This document shows positions 1 to 7,510 of a stretch of 27,540 nucleotides of DNA, piece after piece (the first letter of the stretch is position 1; the number at the start of each line of letters is the position of its first letter). The position numbers were made by a program, and so were the translations under genes. Source of the DNA: Streptomyces sp. NRRL S-244 (lineage in GTDB: Bacteria > Actinomycetota > Actinomycetes > Streptomycetales > Streptomycetaceae); assembly GCF_000717915.1 (NCBI RefSeq), contig NZ_JOCX01000045.1, forward strand, positions 1 to 27,540, given 5' to 3'. The notes beneath the pieces are model-generated. The model was not told the DNA's origin. It did not search any database and worked only from the letters and a program-made list of their open reading frames with translations.

Positions 1-88
1 GGGCGGCGGAACCCCCCCCACCGGGCCCCGCAGGGCGGAACCCGTGGGCCGGGCCGGGCCCGGGCCGCGGCGGTGGCACGCTGGCGCC

Positions 89-934
89 ATGGATCCGCAC
101 CTCCTCCGTACCTTCGTCACCGTCGCCCGGCTGTCCTCCTTCTCCGGCGCGGCCCGCGAGCTCGGCTACACCCAGTCCGCCGTGTCCCAGCACATCGCCG
201 CCCTCGAAGGCGACCTGCGGGCGGAGCTCCTCACCCGGCGGCCCGTCGAGCCGACCCCGGCCGGGGTGCGGCTGCTGGAACACGCCGGGCCGCTGCTGCT
301 GCGGCTCGACGCGGCCCGGGCCGACGTGCTGCGGCTGGCCGCCGCGCCGCCCGGGCGGGTCACCGTGGCCGCGTCCCCGCTCGCCGTCGGGCCCCGGCTG
401 CTCGCCGCGCTGCCCGCCACCGGGGTCGCGCTGCGGGTGCTGGCCCCGGCCGAGGTGCCCGCCGCCGTCGCCACCGGCGGCTGCGACCTCGGGCTGGTCG
501 ACGGCCTCGCCGCGCCCAGCGACCCGCTCCGGCTGCCCGACGTGGCCCCGCTCACCGTCACCGGCGTCGGCGAGGACGGGCTCGCCGTACTGCTCCCGGC
601 CGGGCACCCCTGCGCCGGCCGGGCCTCGCTGCGGCTCGACGACCTCGCCGACGCCCGCTGGATCGACGCCCCCGGCGTGGGGCCGGTGCCCGCGGCCGTG
701 CGCACCGGACCGGCCCTGCGCTACGACGGCACCGACCTGCACGCCCTGTGCGCCCTCGCCGCCGCCGGGCACGGCCTGGTCCTGCTGCCGCGCCGGGTGG
801 CGCAGGCCGCCGGGGCCGGGGTCGCCGTACCGCTCGGCGACCCGCGCCTGGTGCACCGTACGGAACTCCTCGCCCCCGGCGCCCCGACCCCCGCGGCGGC
901 CGCCCTCGCCGCCCGCCTCACCGCGGCGCGGTAA
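89..934 (+). CDS. LysR-family transcriptional regulator
   Basis: This is a DNA-binding regulator of 281 residues, close to the usual LysR length of about 300. The N-terminal winged helix-turn-helix lies at about residues 3-60, with the pattern LRTFVTVARLSSFSGAARE, then SAVSQHIAALE, which is diagnostic of the family. A degenerate effector-binding domain follows (about 85-275), rich in Ala, Gly and Leu. The ATG at 89 is chosen because it begins the canonical MDPHLLRTF start; an in-frame ATG at 44 would add 15 residues of unconserved Arg/Gly/Pro sequence. The gene lies 39 bp upstream of the M24 peptidase on the same strand, so the two may be cotranscribed. LysR regulators often act on a divergent neighbour, which would lie left of the window. 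Its target and effector cannot be read from the sequence. Confidence 0.93.
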   Translation: MDPHLLRTFVTVARLSSFSGAARELGYTQSAVSQHIAALEGDLRAELLTRRPVEPTPAGVRLLEHAGPLLLRLDAARADVLRLAAAPPGRVTVAASPLAVGPRLLAALPATGVALRVLAPAEVPAAVATGGCDLGLVDGLAAPSDPLRLPDVAPLTVTGVGEDGLAVLLPAGHPCAGRASLRLDDLADARWIDAPGVGPVPAAVRTGPALRYDGTDLHALCALAAAGHGLVLLPRRVAQAAGAGVAVPLGDPRLVHRTELLAPGAPTPAAAALAARLTAAR

Positions 935-973
935 CCACTCGCGCGCGGCCCGGCGCGGCGGCAGGATCGCAGC

Positions 974-2095
974 ATGGACCTCGAACCCGATCCGTTCACG
1001 CACGCCGACTACGCCGCCCGGATGGCCGCCGCCGCCCAGAGCGCCGCCGATGCCGGGCTGGCCGGGCTGCTCATCGCCCCCGGGCCCGATCTCGCCCACC
1101 TCACCGGCTACCGGCCCGTCGACACCGAGCGGCTGACCCTGCTCGTGCTCGCCGCCGGGCAGGAGCCCGTCCTCGTCGTGCCCGCCCTCGAGGCCCCCGA
1201 CGCCGCCAAGGCCCCCGGGGCTCCCGCGCTGACCCTGCGCGACTGGTCCGACGGGAAGAACCCGTACGGCGTCACCGCGCCGCTCCTCGACGTCGGCGGC
1301 CGCTTCGGGGTCAGCGACAACACCTGGGCGCTGCATCTGCTCGGCCTCCAGCGGGAGTTGCCCGCCACCTCGTACGCCCCGCTCACCGACGTCCTGCCGA
1401 TGCTCCGCGCGGTCAAGGACCAGCGGGAGCTGGAGCGGCTCGCGGCGGCCGGCGCGGCCGCCGACGCCGCGTACGCGCAGATCCTCAAGGTCGCGTTCGC
1501 CGGCCGGCGGGAGACCGAGATCGCTGCCGACCTGGCCGCGCTGCTGCGCGAACACGGCCACTCCCAGGTGGACTTCACGGTCGTCGGCTCCGGCCCCAAC
1601 GGGGCCAATCCGCACCACGAGGCGGGCGGGCGGATCATCGCGCACGGCGACATGGTGGTCCTCGACTTCGGCGGGCTCAAGCACGGCTACGGCTCCGACA
1701 TCTCCCGCACCGTGCACGTCGGAGAGCCGAGCGCCGAGGAGCAGCGCGTCCACGACATCGTCCGCGAGGCCCAGCGGGCCGCCTCCGCGGCCGTCCGCCC
1801 GGGCATCGCCTGCCAGGACGTGGACCGGGCGGCCCGCGCGGTGATCACCGAGTTCGGCTACGGCGACCGGTTCATCCACCGCACGGGCCACGGTATCGGC
1901 GTGACCACCCACGAGCCCCCGTACATGGTCGAGGGCGAGGAGCAGCCCCTGGTCCCCGGGATGTGCTTCTCCGTGGAGCCGGGCATCTACCTGCCCGGCC
2001 GCTTCGGGGTGCGCATCGAGGACATCGTGACGGTCACCGAGGACGGCGGCCGCAGCCTCAACAACGCCCCGCGCGAGCTGGCCGTCGTGGAGTGA
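974..2095 (+). CDS. M24-family metallopeptidase (Xaa-Pro aminopeptidase/dipeptidase type)
   Basis: This is a cytoplasmic metallopeptidase of the pita-bread fold that removes N-terminal residues next to proline or cleaves Xaa-Pro dipeptides. An N-terminal creatinase-like domain spans about residues 10-140 and the catalytic domain about 150-365. All five metal ligands of the family can be placed: Asp231 (VVLDFGG), Asp242 (GSDISRT), His306 (TGHGIG), Glu335 (FSVEPGIY) and Glu349 (VRIEDIV). The length of 373 residues is normal for actinobacterial members. The ATG at 974 follows a weak purine-rich GGCAGGA. It lies downstream of the LysR gene on the same strand and ends 12 bp before the convergent methyltransferase. 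Family membership is certain; whether it acts on dipeptides or longer peptides is not. Confidence 0.95.
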   Translation: MDLEPDPFTHADYAARMAAAAQSAADAGLAGLLIAPGPDLAHLTGYRPVDTERLTLLVLAAGQEPVLVVPALEAPDAAKAPGAPALTLRDWSDGKNPYGVTAPLLDVGGRFGVSDNTWALHLLGLQRELPATSYAPLTDVLPMLRAVKDQRELERLAAAGAAADAAYAQILKVAFAGRRETEIAADLAALLREHGHSQVDFTVVGSGPNGANPHHEAGGRIIAHGDMVVLDFGGLKHGYGSDISRTVHVGEPSAEEQRVHDIVREAQRAASAAVRPGIACQDVDRAARAVITEFGYGDRFIHRTGHGIGVTTHEPPYMVEGEEQPLVPGMCFSVEPGIYLPGRFGVRIEDIVTVTEDGGRSLNNAPRELAVVE

Positions 2096-2107
2096 GGGCC
2101 CGAGCGG

Positions 2108-2878
2108 TCACACCTCCCCGGCGATGACCAGGCGATAGCCGTAGTCCACGCTCTCCTCCTCCAGCAGGTGGGCGTGGCGCCGGTGCCAGGCCCCGGATTC
2201 CAGGTCGGCGCGGAGCCGCTCGATCGCCGGCTCCAAGACGGTGGCCGGAAGCGTCGCGAGGGTCGAGCTGGCGGCTCGTACGGCCGGGTCGAGGTAGGCC
2301 TCGGGCCGGCGCCAGTGGGCGGTCTGGAACCCGTCCGTGAAGTCGTGCGGGATCGGGAACGGCACCACGGTGTGCGCGTCGAGCGCCTCGACCACCTCGG
2401 CCAGGGGGGTGAAGCGGGAGTGGTCCAACTCCCGGATCTCCGGGAGGTATTCGTCCACCAGCCACAGTTCGGGCCGGTGCTCCGGATCCCAGGTGAAGAC
2501 GGCCTGCCGCCCCGAGACGCGGCGCAGCTCGCCGAGTCCGCGGTGTGGATCGGACCAGTGGTGCACGGTGAGCACCGCCATGGCGGCGTCGAACGCGCCG
2601 TCCGCGAAGGGGAGTTCCTCCGCGCCCGCCTTCACCTTCCGCGGGCCGGGATGCTGGTCGAGCATCACCTGGGACGGGTCGACGGCCGTGACCTCGGCGT
2701 CCTGCGGCTCGTACGACCCGGCCCCGGCCCCGACGTTGACGACGGTGCGCGCGCCGCCCAGCGCCTGCCCGATCAGCGCACCCAGCCGGGGGTCGGGCAG
2801 CCGTACCCGCTTGTAGCCGATCCCTATGCGGTCGTACGCGGCCGCCGGCACGTCTTCCTCTTCGCGTTCCTGTTCCAT
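2108..2878 (-). CDS. Class I SAM-dependent methyltransferase
   Basis: This 256-residue soluble enzyme has a Rossmann-fold methyltransferase core. Motif I is VVNVGAGAGSYE at about residues 46-57, the acidic residue that would bind the SAM ribose is Asp67 (TAVDPSQ), and the segment AEELPFADGAFDAAM, about 86-100, matches the motif II region of the UbiE/COQ5-like (Methyltransf_11) group. LTVHHWSD follows at about 103-110, typical of small-molecule methyltransferases. The substrate is unknown. The ATG at 2878 has GGAG 8 nt upstream; a GTG at 2851 behind GAGGAA is a possible alternative that keeps all motifs. The gene is convergent with the M24 peptidase and shares a strand with treZ, which ends upstream at 2937. 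The 58-bp gap from treZ allows cotranscription but no functional link is evident. Confidence 0.9.
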   Translation of the reverse strand: MEQEREEEDVPAAAYDRIGIGYKRVRLPDPRLGALIGQALGGARTVVNVGAGAGSYEPQDAEVTAVDPSQVMLDQHPGPRKVKAGAEELPFADGAFDAAMAVLTVHHWSDPHRGLGELRRVSGRQAVFTWDPEHRPELWLVDEYLPEIRELDHSRFTPLAEVVEALDAHTVVPFPIPHDFTDGFQTAHWRRPEAYLDPAVRAASSTLATLPATVLEPAIERLRADLESGAWHRRHAHLLEEESVDYGYRLVIAGEV

Positions 2879-2936
2879 GGGGCCGACTCCATCAGAGCGG
2901 GCCCGACGCGATCAAGTGGCTTCGCAGTGAGGCCGG

Positions 2937-4691
2937 TTACGGTCCCAGCAGCACCGCCGACTCCGCCGGGACGTGCACGCGGCCGTCCGGTCCCGGGTGC
3001 TCGACCGGGTCCCAGGAAGCCAGGACCCGGACCCCGTTGCGGCCGAGGGCGATGGTCACCGGGTCGGGGGACAGGTTCACCGCCACCCGTACGTCGCCCC
3101 GCCGGAACGTCACCCAGCGGCGCTCCTCGTCGTACGCCACGCGGACCGCCGCCAGGTCCGGATCCCGCAGGTCCGGGTGGGTGCGCCGGAGCGTGATCAG
3201 GGTCCGGTACCAGGCCAGCAGCCGGTCGTGCGGGGCGCGCTCCGGCTCCGCCCAGTCCAGGCAGGAGCGGTCCCGGGTGGCCGGGTCCTGCGGGTCCGGG
3301 ATCTCCTCGGCCTTCCAGCCGTGCGCCGCGAACTCCCGCCGCCTGCCGCTGCGTACGGCCTCGGCGAGCTCCCAGTCGTCGTGGTCGGTGAAGTACTGCC
3401 ACGGCGTGCCCGCGGCCCACTCCTCGCCCATGAACAGCATCGGCACGAACGGCCCGGTCAGCGCCAGCGCCGCACCGCAGGCCAGCAGCCCGGGGGAGAG
3501 CGAGCCCGCGAGCCGGTCGCCGAGCGCCCGGTTGCCGATCTGGTCGTGGGTCTGCGTGTAGCCGAGGAAGCGGTGCGCGGGCGTGCGGCGCCGGTCCACC
3601 GGGCGGCCGTGGCTGCGGCCCCGGAAGGAGGACCAGGTCCCGTCGTGGAAGAACGCCCGGGTCATGGTCTTGGCCAGGGCGGCGAGCGGCGCCTGGGCGA
3701 AATCGGCGTAGTACGCCTGGGACTCGCCGGTCAGCGCACAGTGCAGGGCGTGGTGGAAGTCGTCGTTCCACTGCGCGTGCAGGCCCAGACCCCCGGCTCC
3801 GCGCGGGGTCGTGGTGCGCGGATCGCACCGGTCGGACTCGGCGATCAGGAACAGCGGGCGGCCGGACTCGGCGGCGAACTCGTCCACCGCCGCGGACAGC
3901 TCCTCCAGGAAGGTCAGCGCCCGCCCGTCGGCGAGCGCGTGCACGGCATCCAGCCGGAGCCCGTCGATCCGGTAGTCCCGCAGCCAGGCGAGGGCGCTGC
4001 CCAGCAGGTACGAGCGCACCTCGTCGGAGCCGGCCGCGTCCAGGTTGACCGCCGCGCCCCACGGGGTGTGGTGGGTGTCCGTGAAGTACGGGCCGAAGGC
4101 CGGGAGGTGGTTGCCGGAGGGGCCCAGGTGGTTGTGGACCACGTCCAGCACCACCCCGAGCCCGGCCGCGTGCGCCGCGTCTACGAACCGGGCCAGCCCG
4201 GCCGGGCCGCCGTACGGCTCGTGCACCGCCCACGGCGCGACCCCGTCGTACCCCCAGCCGTGCCGGCCGGGGAAGGGGCAGACCGGCATCAGCTCCACGT
4301 GCGTGACCCCGAGCGCGGTGAGGTGCCCGAGGCGGGCGGCGGCCGCGTCGAAGGTGCCCTCGGGGGTGAAGGTGCCGATGTGCAGCTCGTACAGGACCGC
4401 GTCCTGGAGCCGCGTGCCGGGCGCCGGCGCCTGCGGGGTGAGCGGCTCGAAATCCACCACCGCCGAGAGGCCGCCGGGCCCGTCCGGCAGCCGCCGCCCG
4501 CGCGGGTCGGGCCGTACGTGCTCCTCCCCGGGCGCCACGCCCAGCAGGAACCCGTACCGGTCCCCGTCGGCGGCCGGGGCCTCGGCGATCCACCAGCCGG
4601 AACGGTCCGGATCGCGTGCCATTTCGTACGTCGCCTCGCGGAGCCGCAGCGCGACCCGGTCTGTCAGCGGTGCCCACACCTCGAACTGCAC
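2937..4691 (-). CDS. treZ: Malto-oligosyltrehalose trehalohydrolase
   Basis: TreZ (GH13_10) hydrolyses the alpha-1,4 bond next to the terminal trehalose unit of maltooligosyltrehalose and releases free trehalose, the last step of the TreX-TreY-TreZ route. The 584-residue protein has an N-terminal CBM48-like domain (VQFEVWAPLTDRV, about 1-85), a GH13 barrel, and a C-terminal beta domain. GH13 regions are visible: VVLDVVHNH (180-188), DGLRLDAVHAL with nucleophile Asp248, FLIAESD with acid/base Glu285, and YTQTHDQIGNRALGDR. The GTG at 4691 is chosen because it begins the family's characteristic N-terminus and has GAGGGG about 9 nt upstream; an upstream in-frame start at 4796 adds Arg-rich non-family sequence. 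treY and glgX lie further upstream on the same strand but are separated by other genes. It is transcribed divergently from the FHA gene. Confidence 0.97.
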   Translation of the reverse strand: MQFEVWAPLTDRVALRLREATYEMARDPDRSGWWIAEAPAADGDRYGFLLGVAPGEEHVRPDPRGRRLPDGPGGLSAVVDFEPLTPQAPAPGTRLQDAVLYELHIGTFTPEGTFDAAAARLGHLTALGVTHVELMPVCPFPGRHGWGYDGVAPWAVHEPYGGPAGLARFVDAAHAAGLGVVLDVVHNHLGPSGNHLPAFGPYFTDTHHTPWGAAVNLDAAGSDEVRSYLLGSALAWLRDYRIDGLRLDAVHALADGRALTFLEELSAAVDEFAAESGRPLFLIAESDRCDPRTTTPRGAGGLGLHAQWNDDFHHALHCALTGESQAYYADFAQAPLAALAKTMTRAFFHDGTWSSFRGRSHGRPVDRRRTPAHRFLGYTQTHDQIGNRALGDRLAGSLSPGLLACGAALALTGPFVPMLFMGEEWAAGTPWQYFTDHDDWELAEAVRSGRRREFAAHGWKAEEIPDPQDPATRDRSCLDWAEPERAPHDRLLAWYRTLITLRRTHPDLRDPDLAAVRVAYDEERRWVTFRRGDVRVAVNLSPDPVTIALGRNGVRVLASWDPVEHPGPDGRVHVPAESAVLLGP

Positions 4692-4767
4692 GGACGGTTC
4701 CCCTCGTCTGCGGCGGTACCCGGAACGTGTGCCGGGCCCATCATCGCGCGGACGGCCGGAGGAGTTC

Positions 4768-4804
4768 TGGACACTCCGGCCCTGACGGGCCGACAATCAC
4801 CCTG
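4768..4804 (+). promoter_or_regulatory. Putative leaderless promoter of the FHA gene with inverted repeat in the spacer
   Basis: A -35-like TGGACA (4768-4773), an 18-bp spacer and a -10-like GACAAT (4792-4797) place the expected transcription start at the G of the GTG start codon at 4804. No Shine-Dalgarno sequence precedes that GTG. The spacer contains an inverted repeat, CGGCCC-TGAC-GGGCCG (4777-4792), that could be an operator. This is inferred from pattern and spacing only. Confidence 0.45.
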
Positions 4805-5367
4805 TGACGTCGAGTTTCGAGTTCCCCGCCTTCCCGGTACCGCGCCTTTCCGACGCGGAGCGCGACCGGGCGCTGGAGCAGCTCCGCGAGGGTGCGGCCC
4901 TCGGGAAGCTGTCCCATGACACGTTCCTGCGCCGTATGGAACTCGCCCTCGTCGCCCGCCGCTCGGAGGACCTCGCGGTCCTCACCGCCGACCTCGCAAG
5001 CCGCGGGGGCGGCGAAGGCCCCTGGACCCGGCGCGTCTTCGCCTGGGTGGGCCGGGCCTCGGCCGTGTCCGCCGGGGTCCGGCGGGCCTGGACCGCCGAG
5101 CGGCTGCCGAAGCTGCTGCTGCCGCACCCCAGCGCCCGGTCCCTGCGGATCGGCCGCGACCCCGGGAACGGGCTGCGGCTCACCGACGAGACGGTCTCCC
5201 GGGTGCACGCCGAGCTCGGGATGCGCGACGGGGTGTGGGTGCTCACGGACCTCGGCTCCTCCAACGGCACCACGGTCAACGGCCGCCGGGTGACGGGCTC
5301 GGTGGTGGTCCGGGACGGGGACCAGATCGGCTTCGGCCGGATGAACTTCCGGCTCTCGTCGAGCTGA
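4804..5367 (+). CDS. DUF1707 and FHA domain protein
   Basis: This 187-residue cytoplasmic protein has two recognisable modules. Residues about 14-65 (LSDAERDRALEQL, then ALGKLSHDTFLRRMELAL and DLAVLTADL) match the actinobacterial DUF1707 domain. Residues about 112-185 form a forkhead-associated domain with GRDP (117-120), SRVHAEL (132-138) and LGSSNGTTVNG (150-160), the phosphothreonine-binding signature. FHA domains read Ser/Thr kinase output, so the protein is probably a phospho-dependent adaptor. No kinase is encoded in the window. The GTG start at 4804 has no Shine-Dalgarno but sits where a promoter pattern would start the transcript. It is followed 31 bp later by the GNAT gene on the same strand. 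The partner and the process served are unknown. Confidence 0.93.
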   Translation: MTSSFEFPAFPVPRLSDAERDRALEQLREGAALGKLSHDTFLRRMELALVARRSEDLAVLTADLASRGGGEGPWTRRVFAWVGRASAVSAGVRRAWTAERLPKLLLPHPSARSLRIGRDPGNGLRLTDETVSRVHAELGMRDGVWVLTDLGSSNGTTVNGRRVTGSVVVRDGDQIGFGRMNFRLSSS

Positions 5368-5398
5368 CCCGCCCCTCGCGGGGTTCGCATCGGGCCCG

Positions 5399-5929
5399 AT
5401 GATGGTGCCCATGGACGCTGAAGACCCCAAGGAACACCGGCCACCCGTCGTGCGGGCCGCGCGCCCCGAGGACCTGCCCCGCCTCGTCGAGCTCGTCCAC
5501 GAGCACGTCGCCTACGAGAAGTCCGCGCCCCGGCCCCCGGACCTCGCCGACCGGCTCGGTCCGCAGCTGTTCGCGGACGGCGCCCGGCTGTGGGTGCTGC
5601 TGGCCGAGGCCCCGGACGGATCGGTGGCCGGATACGCCGCCTGCTCGGCCGAGTTCGCGTTCTGGGACGCCCGGCACTACCTCCACATGGACTGCCTCTA
5701 CCTCGCCGAGGAGGCCCGCGGCCACGGCCTCGGCGCCGCGCTGATGGACGGGGTGGCGGAGCTCGCCCGCGGGCTCGGCCTCGACCAGGTCCAGTGGCAG
5801 ACCCCGGACTGGAACGAGGGCGCGATCCGCTTCTACGACCGGCTCGGCGCGGCCGGCGCGCCCAAGCGCCGCTACGCCCTGTCCGTGCCGCCGCCCGGGG
5901 AGCCGTCGGCCGCCGCCGCTACGCATTGA
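5399..5929 (+). CDS. GNAT-family N-acetyltransferase
   Basis: This is a cytoplasmic acetyl-CoA-dependent transferase of up to 176 residues. The acetyl-CoA pyrophosphate loop is ARGHGLGAALM (about 106-116, the R-G-x-G-x-G pattern), preceded by the beta-4 strand YLHMDCLYLAEE. The C-terminal motif WNEGAIRFYDRLGA (about 138-151) is typical of the diamine/spermidine-acetyltransferase-like subgroup, but the substrate cannot be assigned. Three in-frame ATGs (5399, 5402, 5411) are possible starts and none has a good Shine-Dalgarno; 5399 is kept as the longest, 5411 (MDAEDPKEH) is equally plausible. The gene probably shares a transcript with the FHA gene. Its 3' end overlaps the convergent carboxypeptidase gene by 11 bp. 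Confidence 0.9.
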   Translation: MMVPMDAEDPKEHRPPVVRAARPEDLPRLVELVHEHVAYEKSAPRPPDLADRLGPQLFADGARLWVLLAEAPDGSVAGYAACSAEFAFWDARHYLHMDCLYLAEEARGHGLGAALMDGVAELARGLGLDQVQWQTPDWNEGAIRFYDRLGAAGAPKRRYALSVPPPGEPSAAAATH

Positions 5930-6026
5930 CCGTTCCGTCGGGTTGATCCGGCCTGTCGGCTCCGTCGGCTCCGTCGGGTACGTCAGGCCCGTCAGACCTG
6001 TCCGGCCCGTCCGGCCCGTCAAGCCC
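5919..6026 (-). repeat. Asp-Gly/Pro-Asp codon repeat at the carboxypeptidase C-terminus
   Basis: The last 35 codons repeat short GAC-GG(A/G)-(C/G)C(C/G)-type units encoding DGPDGPDRSDGPDVPDGAD-like sequence. It is a degenerate coding microsatellite that keeps the reading frame. Confidence 0.75.
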
Positions 6027-7391
6027 CTCCGTCACGAGCCGCTCGTACGCCGCCAGGACCGTGCGGGTCTGGTGCTCGACCTGGGTGGCCACCGGGATCC
6101 GGCGAGCCCGGAACCGGGCGGCGAACTCCTCGCACCAGCCGGTGACGAGCCGGTCCAGCCCCGGGGCCGCCGGGTGGTCCTGGGCCCGGAGCACCCGCAG
6201 CAGCATCGCGGCGGCGCGCAGCGACAGCCGCCGCCCGAAGGCGTCGATGCTGCCGATCGCGGCCGCCGTGGCCTCGGCGGGGGCACCGGCGCCCGTCCAC
6301 TCCACGGTGATCCGGGGGATCAGCGCGAGCGTCCAGTCCACGGCGCGCAGCAACGCGGCGGCGTCGGCGGCCGCACCGGGATCCGCCCCGGAGCCCGCAT
6401 CGGAGCGCGTGCCGGTGCTGGTGCCGGTGCCGGTCCCCGAGCCGGTGTCGGTGCCCGTCCCCGAGTCCGCGCCCGGCTCCGGCGGCCCCGGCACCCGGTC
6501 CCGTACGCGGGCCACCAGCGCGGCGTCCGCGGTGAGCCGCCCCGCCAGGGTCCGCAGGGCGCCGCGCGGATCCGGGTGCGGGGCGGGGTCGTCCACCAGG
6601 TCCGAGGCCCACATGGGGACTTCGACGATGGCCGTGGTGCCGGCGTACCGGTGGGCGTGGTACCAGGTGCTGAGCCGGGTGTCCTCCGGGTGGAACGCCC
6701 CGCCCGCGTCGGCCCCGGGCTGCGGCATCACGAAGATCCCGGGCCCGGGGGAGGGCCAGCCGGCCGCGTCCGAGGCGCCGGTCTCCACCGGGATCCGCAG
6801 CTCGGCGGCCGATTTGGCGAACGGTTCCGCAAGGCCGGGTATGTCCCGGGTGAGCTGCACCCAGGAGCCGCCGAGGTCGGTGCCGTGCAGGGAGACCTGG
6901 AGGACGGGCCGCAGCTCGTCGATGAGGGCGGTCAGGGCCAGGGTCTCGGGCGGCAGCCGGTCCGGAGGCAGTAAAGACGGCGCCCACTCGGGCTGTTCCG
7001 GACCGGGGGGCCGAAAGAAGTTCCGGTGGTAGTCGAGCAGGGAGTGGGGGCGGGGCGTGCGGTGCAGGGCCGCCCCGTCGGGATCGGCGCAGAGCAGGAA
7101 GTGCCAGCCGCGGCCGGCGCGGAGCCCCGGGTCGTGGAGGACGCGCCGGGCGAGGGCGAGCGCGGTGGCACCGCCGACGGGCTCGTTGGCGTGGGCCCCG
7201 GCGACGACGAGCACGCCCGCGCCCCGCGGGCGGCCGCTCGGCTCGACGGAGAGCAGCCACAGGGGCAGGCCGCCCCGGGAGGTGCCGGCCTGGCGGAGCC
7301 GGACCGGGCCGGGGTGCTCGTCCGCCAGAGCGCGGGCGGCCAGCGCGAGTTCGGATGGTGTGGGGTAGCACATGTCACGGAGGAGGGTCAC
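5919..7391 (-). CDS. M14-family zinc carboxypeptidase with repeat linker and TTA codon
   Basis: This is a metallocarboxypeptidase-fold protein of 490 residues. The zinc ligands are visible as His67 and Glu70 (AGAHANEP) and His169 (VSLHGTD), and the catalytic Glu is Glu257 (IVEVPMW). The peptidase domain (about 12-300) is followed by a low-complexity Gly/Thr/Ser/Asp linker (307-345), an Ala-rich helical domain (346-455) and an Asp/Gly/Pro tail (456-490). No signal peptide is visible, so it is predicted to be cytoplasmic. Leu140 is encoded by TTA (6972-6974 on the complement), which in Streptomyces makes translation depend on the bldA tRNA. The start is uncertain: GTG at 7391 or ATG at 7373 (MCYPTPSEL), neither with a clear Shine-Dalgarno. 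It lies 119 bp downstream of treY on the same strand. Substrates of this subgroup are not known to me. Confidence 0.88.
   Translation of the reverse strand: MTLLRDMCYPTPSELALAARALADEHPGPVRLRQAGTSRGGLPLWLLSVEPSGRPRGAGVLVVAGAHANEPVGGATALALARRVLHDPGLRAGRGWHFLLCADPDGAALHRTPRPHSLLDYHRNFFRPPGPEQPEWAPSLLPPDRLPPETLALTALIDELRPVLQVSLHGTDLGGSWVQLTRDIPGLAEPFAKSAAELRIPVETGASDAAGWPSPGPGIFVMPQPGADAGGAFHPEDTRLSTWYHAHRYAGTTAIVEVPMWASDLVDDPAPHPDPRGALRTLAGRLTADAALVARVRDRVPGPPEPGADSGTGTDTGSGTGTGTSTGTRSDAGSGADPGAAADAAALLRAVDWTLALIPRITVEWTGAGAPAEATAAAIGSIDAFGRRLSLRAAAMLLRVLRAQDHPAAPGLDRLVTGWCEEFAARFRARRIPVATQVEHQTRTVLAAYERLVTEGLDGPDGPDRSDGPDVPDGADGADRPDQPDGTVNA
6357..6473 (-). repeat. Gly-Thr/Ser-Gly repeat linker in the carboxypeptidase gene
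   Basis: Codons 307-345 encode a GTGTDTGSGTGTGTSTGT-like run from degenerate 6-bp units (GGC/GGG plus ACC/AGC/TCG on the coding strand). It separates the peptidase domain from the C-terminal helical part and is probably a flexible linker. Confidence 0.8.
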
Positions 7392-7510
7392 GTCTGATGC
7401 AATGCCCGCCGCGCACGCCCCCTACTGCTCCGCACGCCCCACACTTCCCGGAAACCCCTGGCCAACGCCTTGCCGCCACGCCCCGCCCCCGCTTCTGCCC
7501 GCGCCTACGC

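Noticed and set aside
73..2127. Long plus-strand open frame across the LysR and peptidase genes
   Set aside because: Its translation is Arg/Pro/Ala-rich noise, as expected of an off-frame read of high-GC genes; both underlying genes have clear family motifs in other frames.
5371..5384. Terminator between the FHA and GNAT genes (CCCCTCGCGGGG)
   Set aside because: The stem is only 4 bp without a U-tract, too weak to call.
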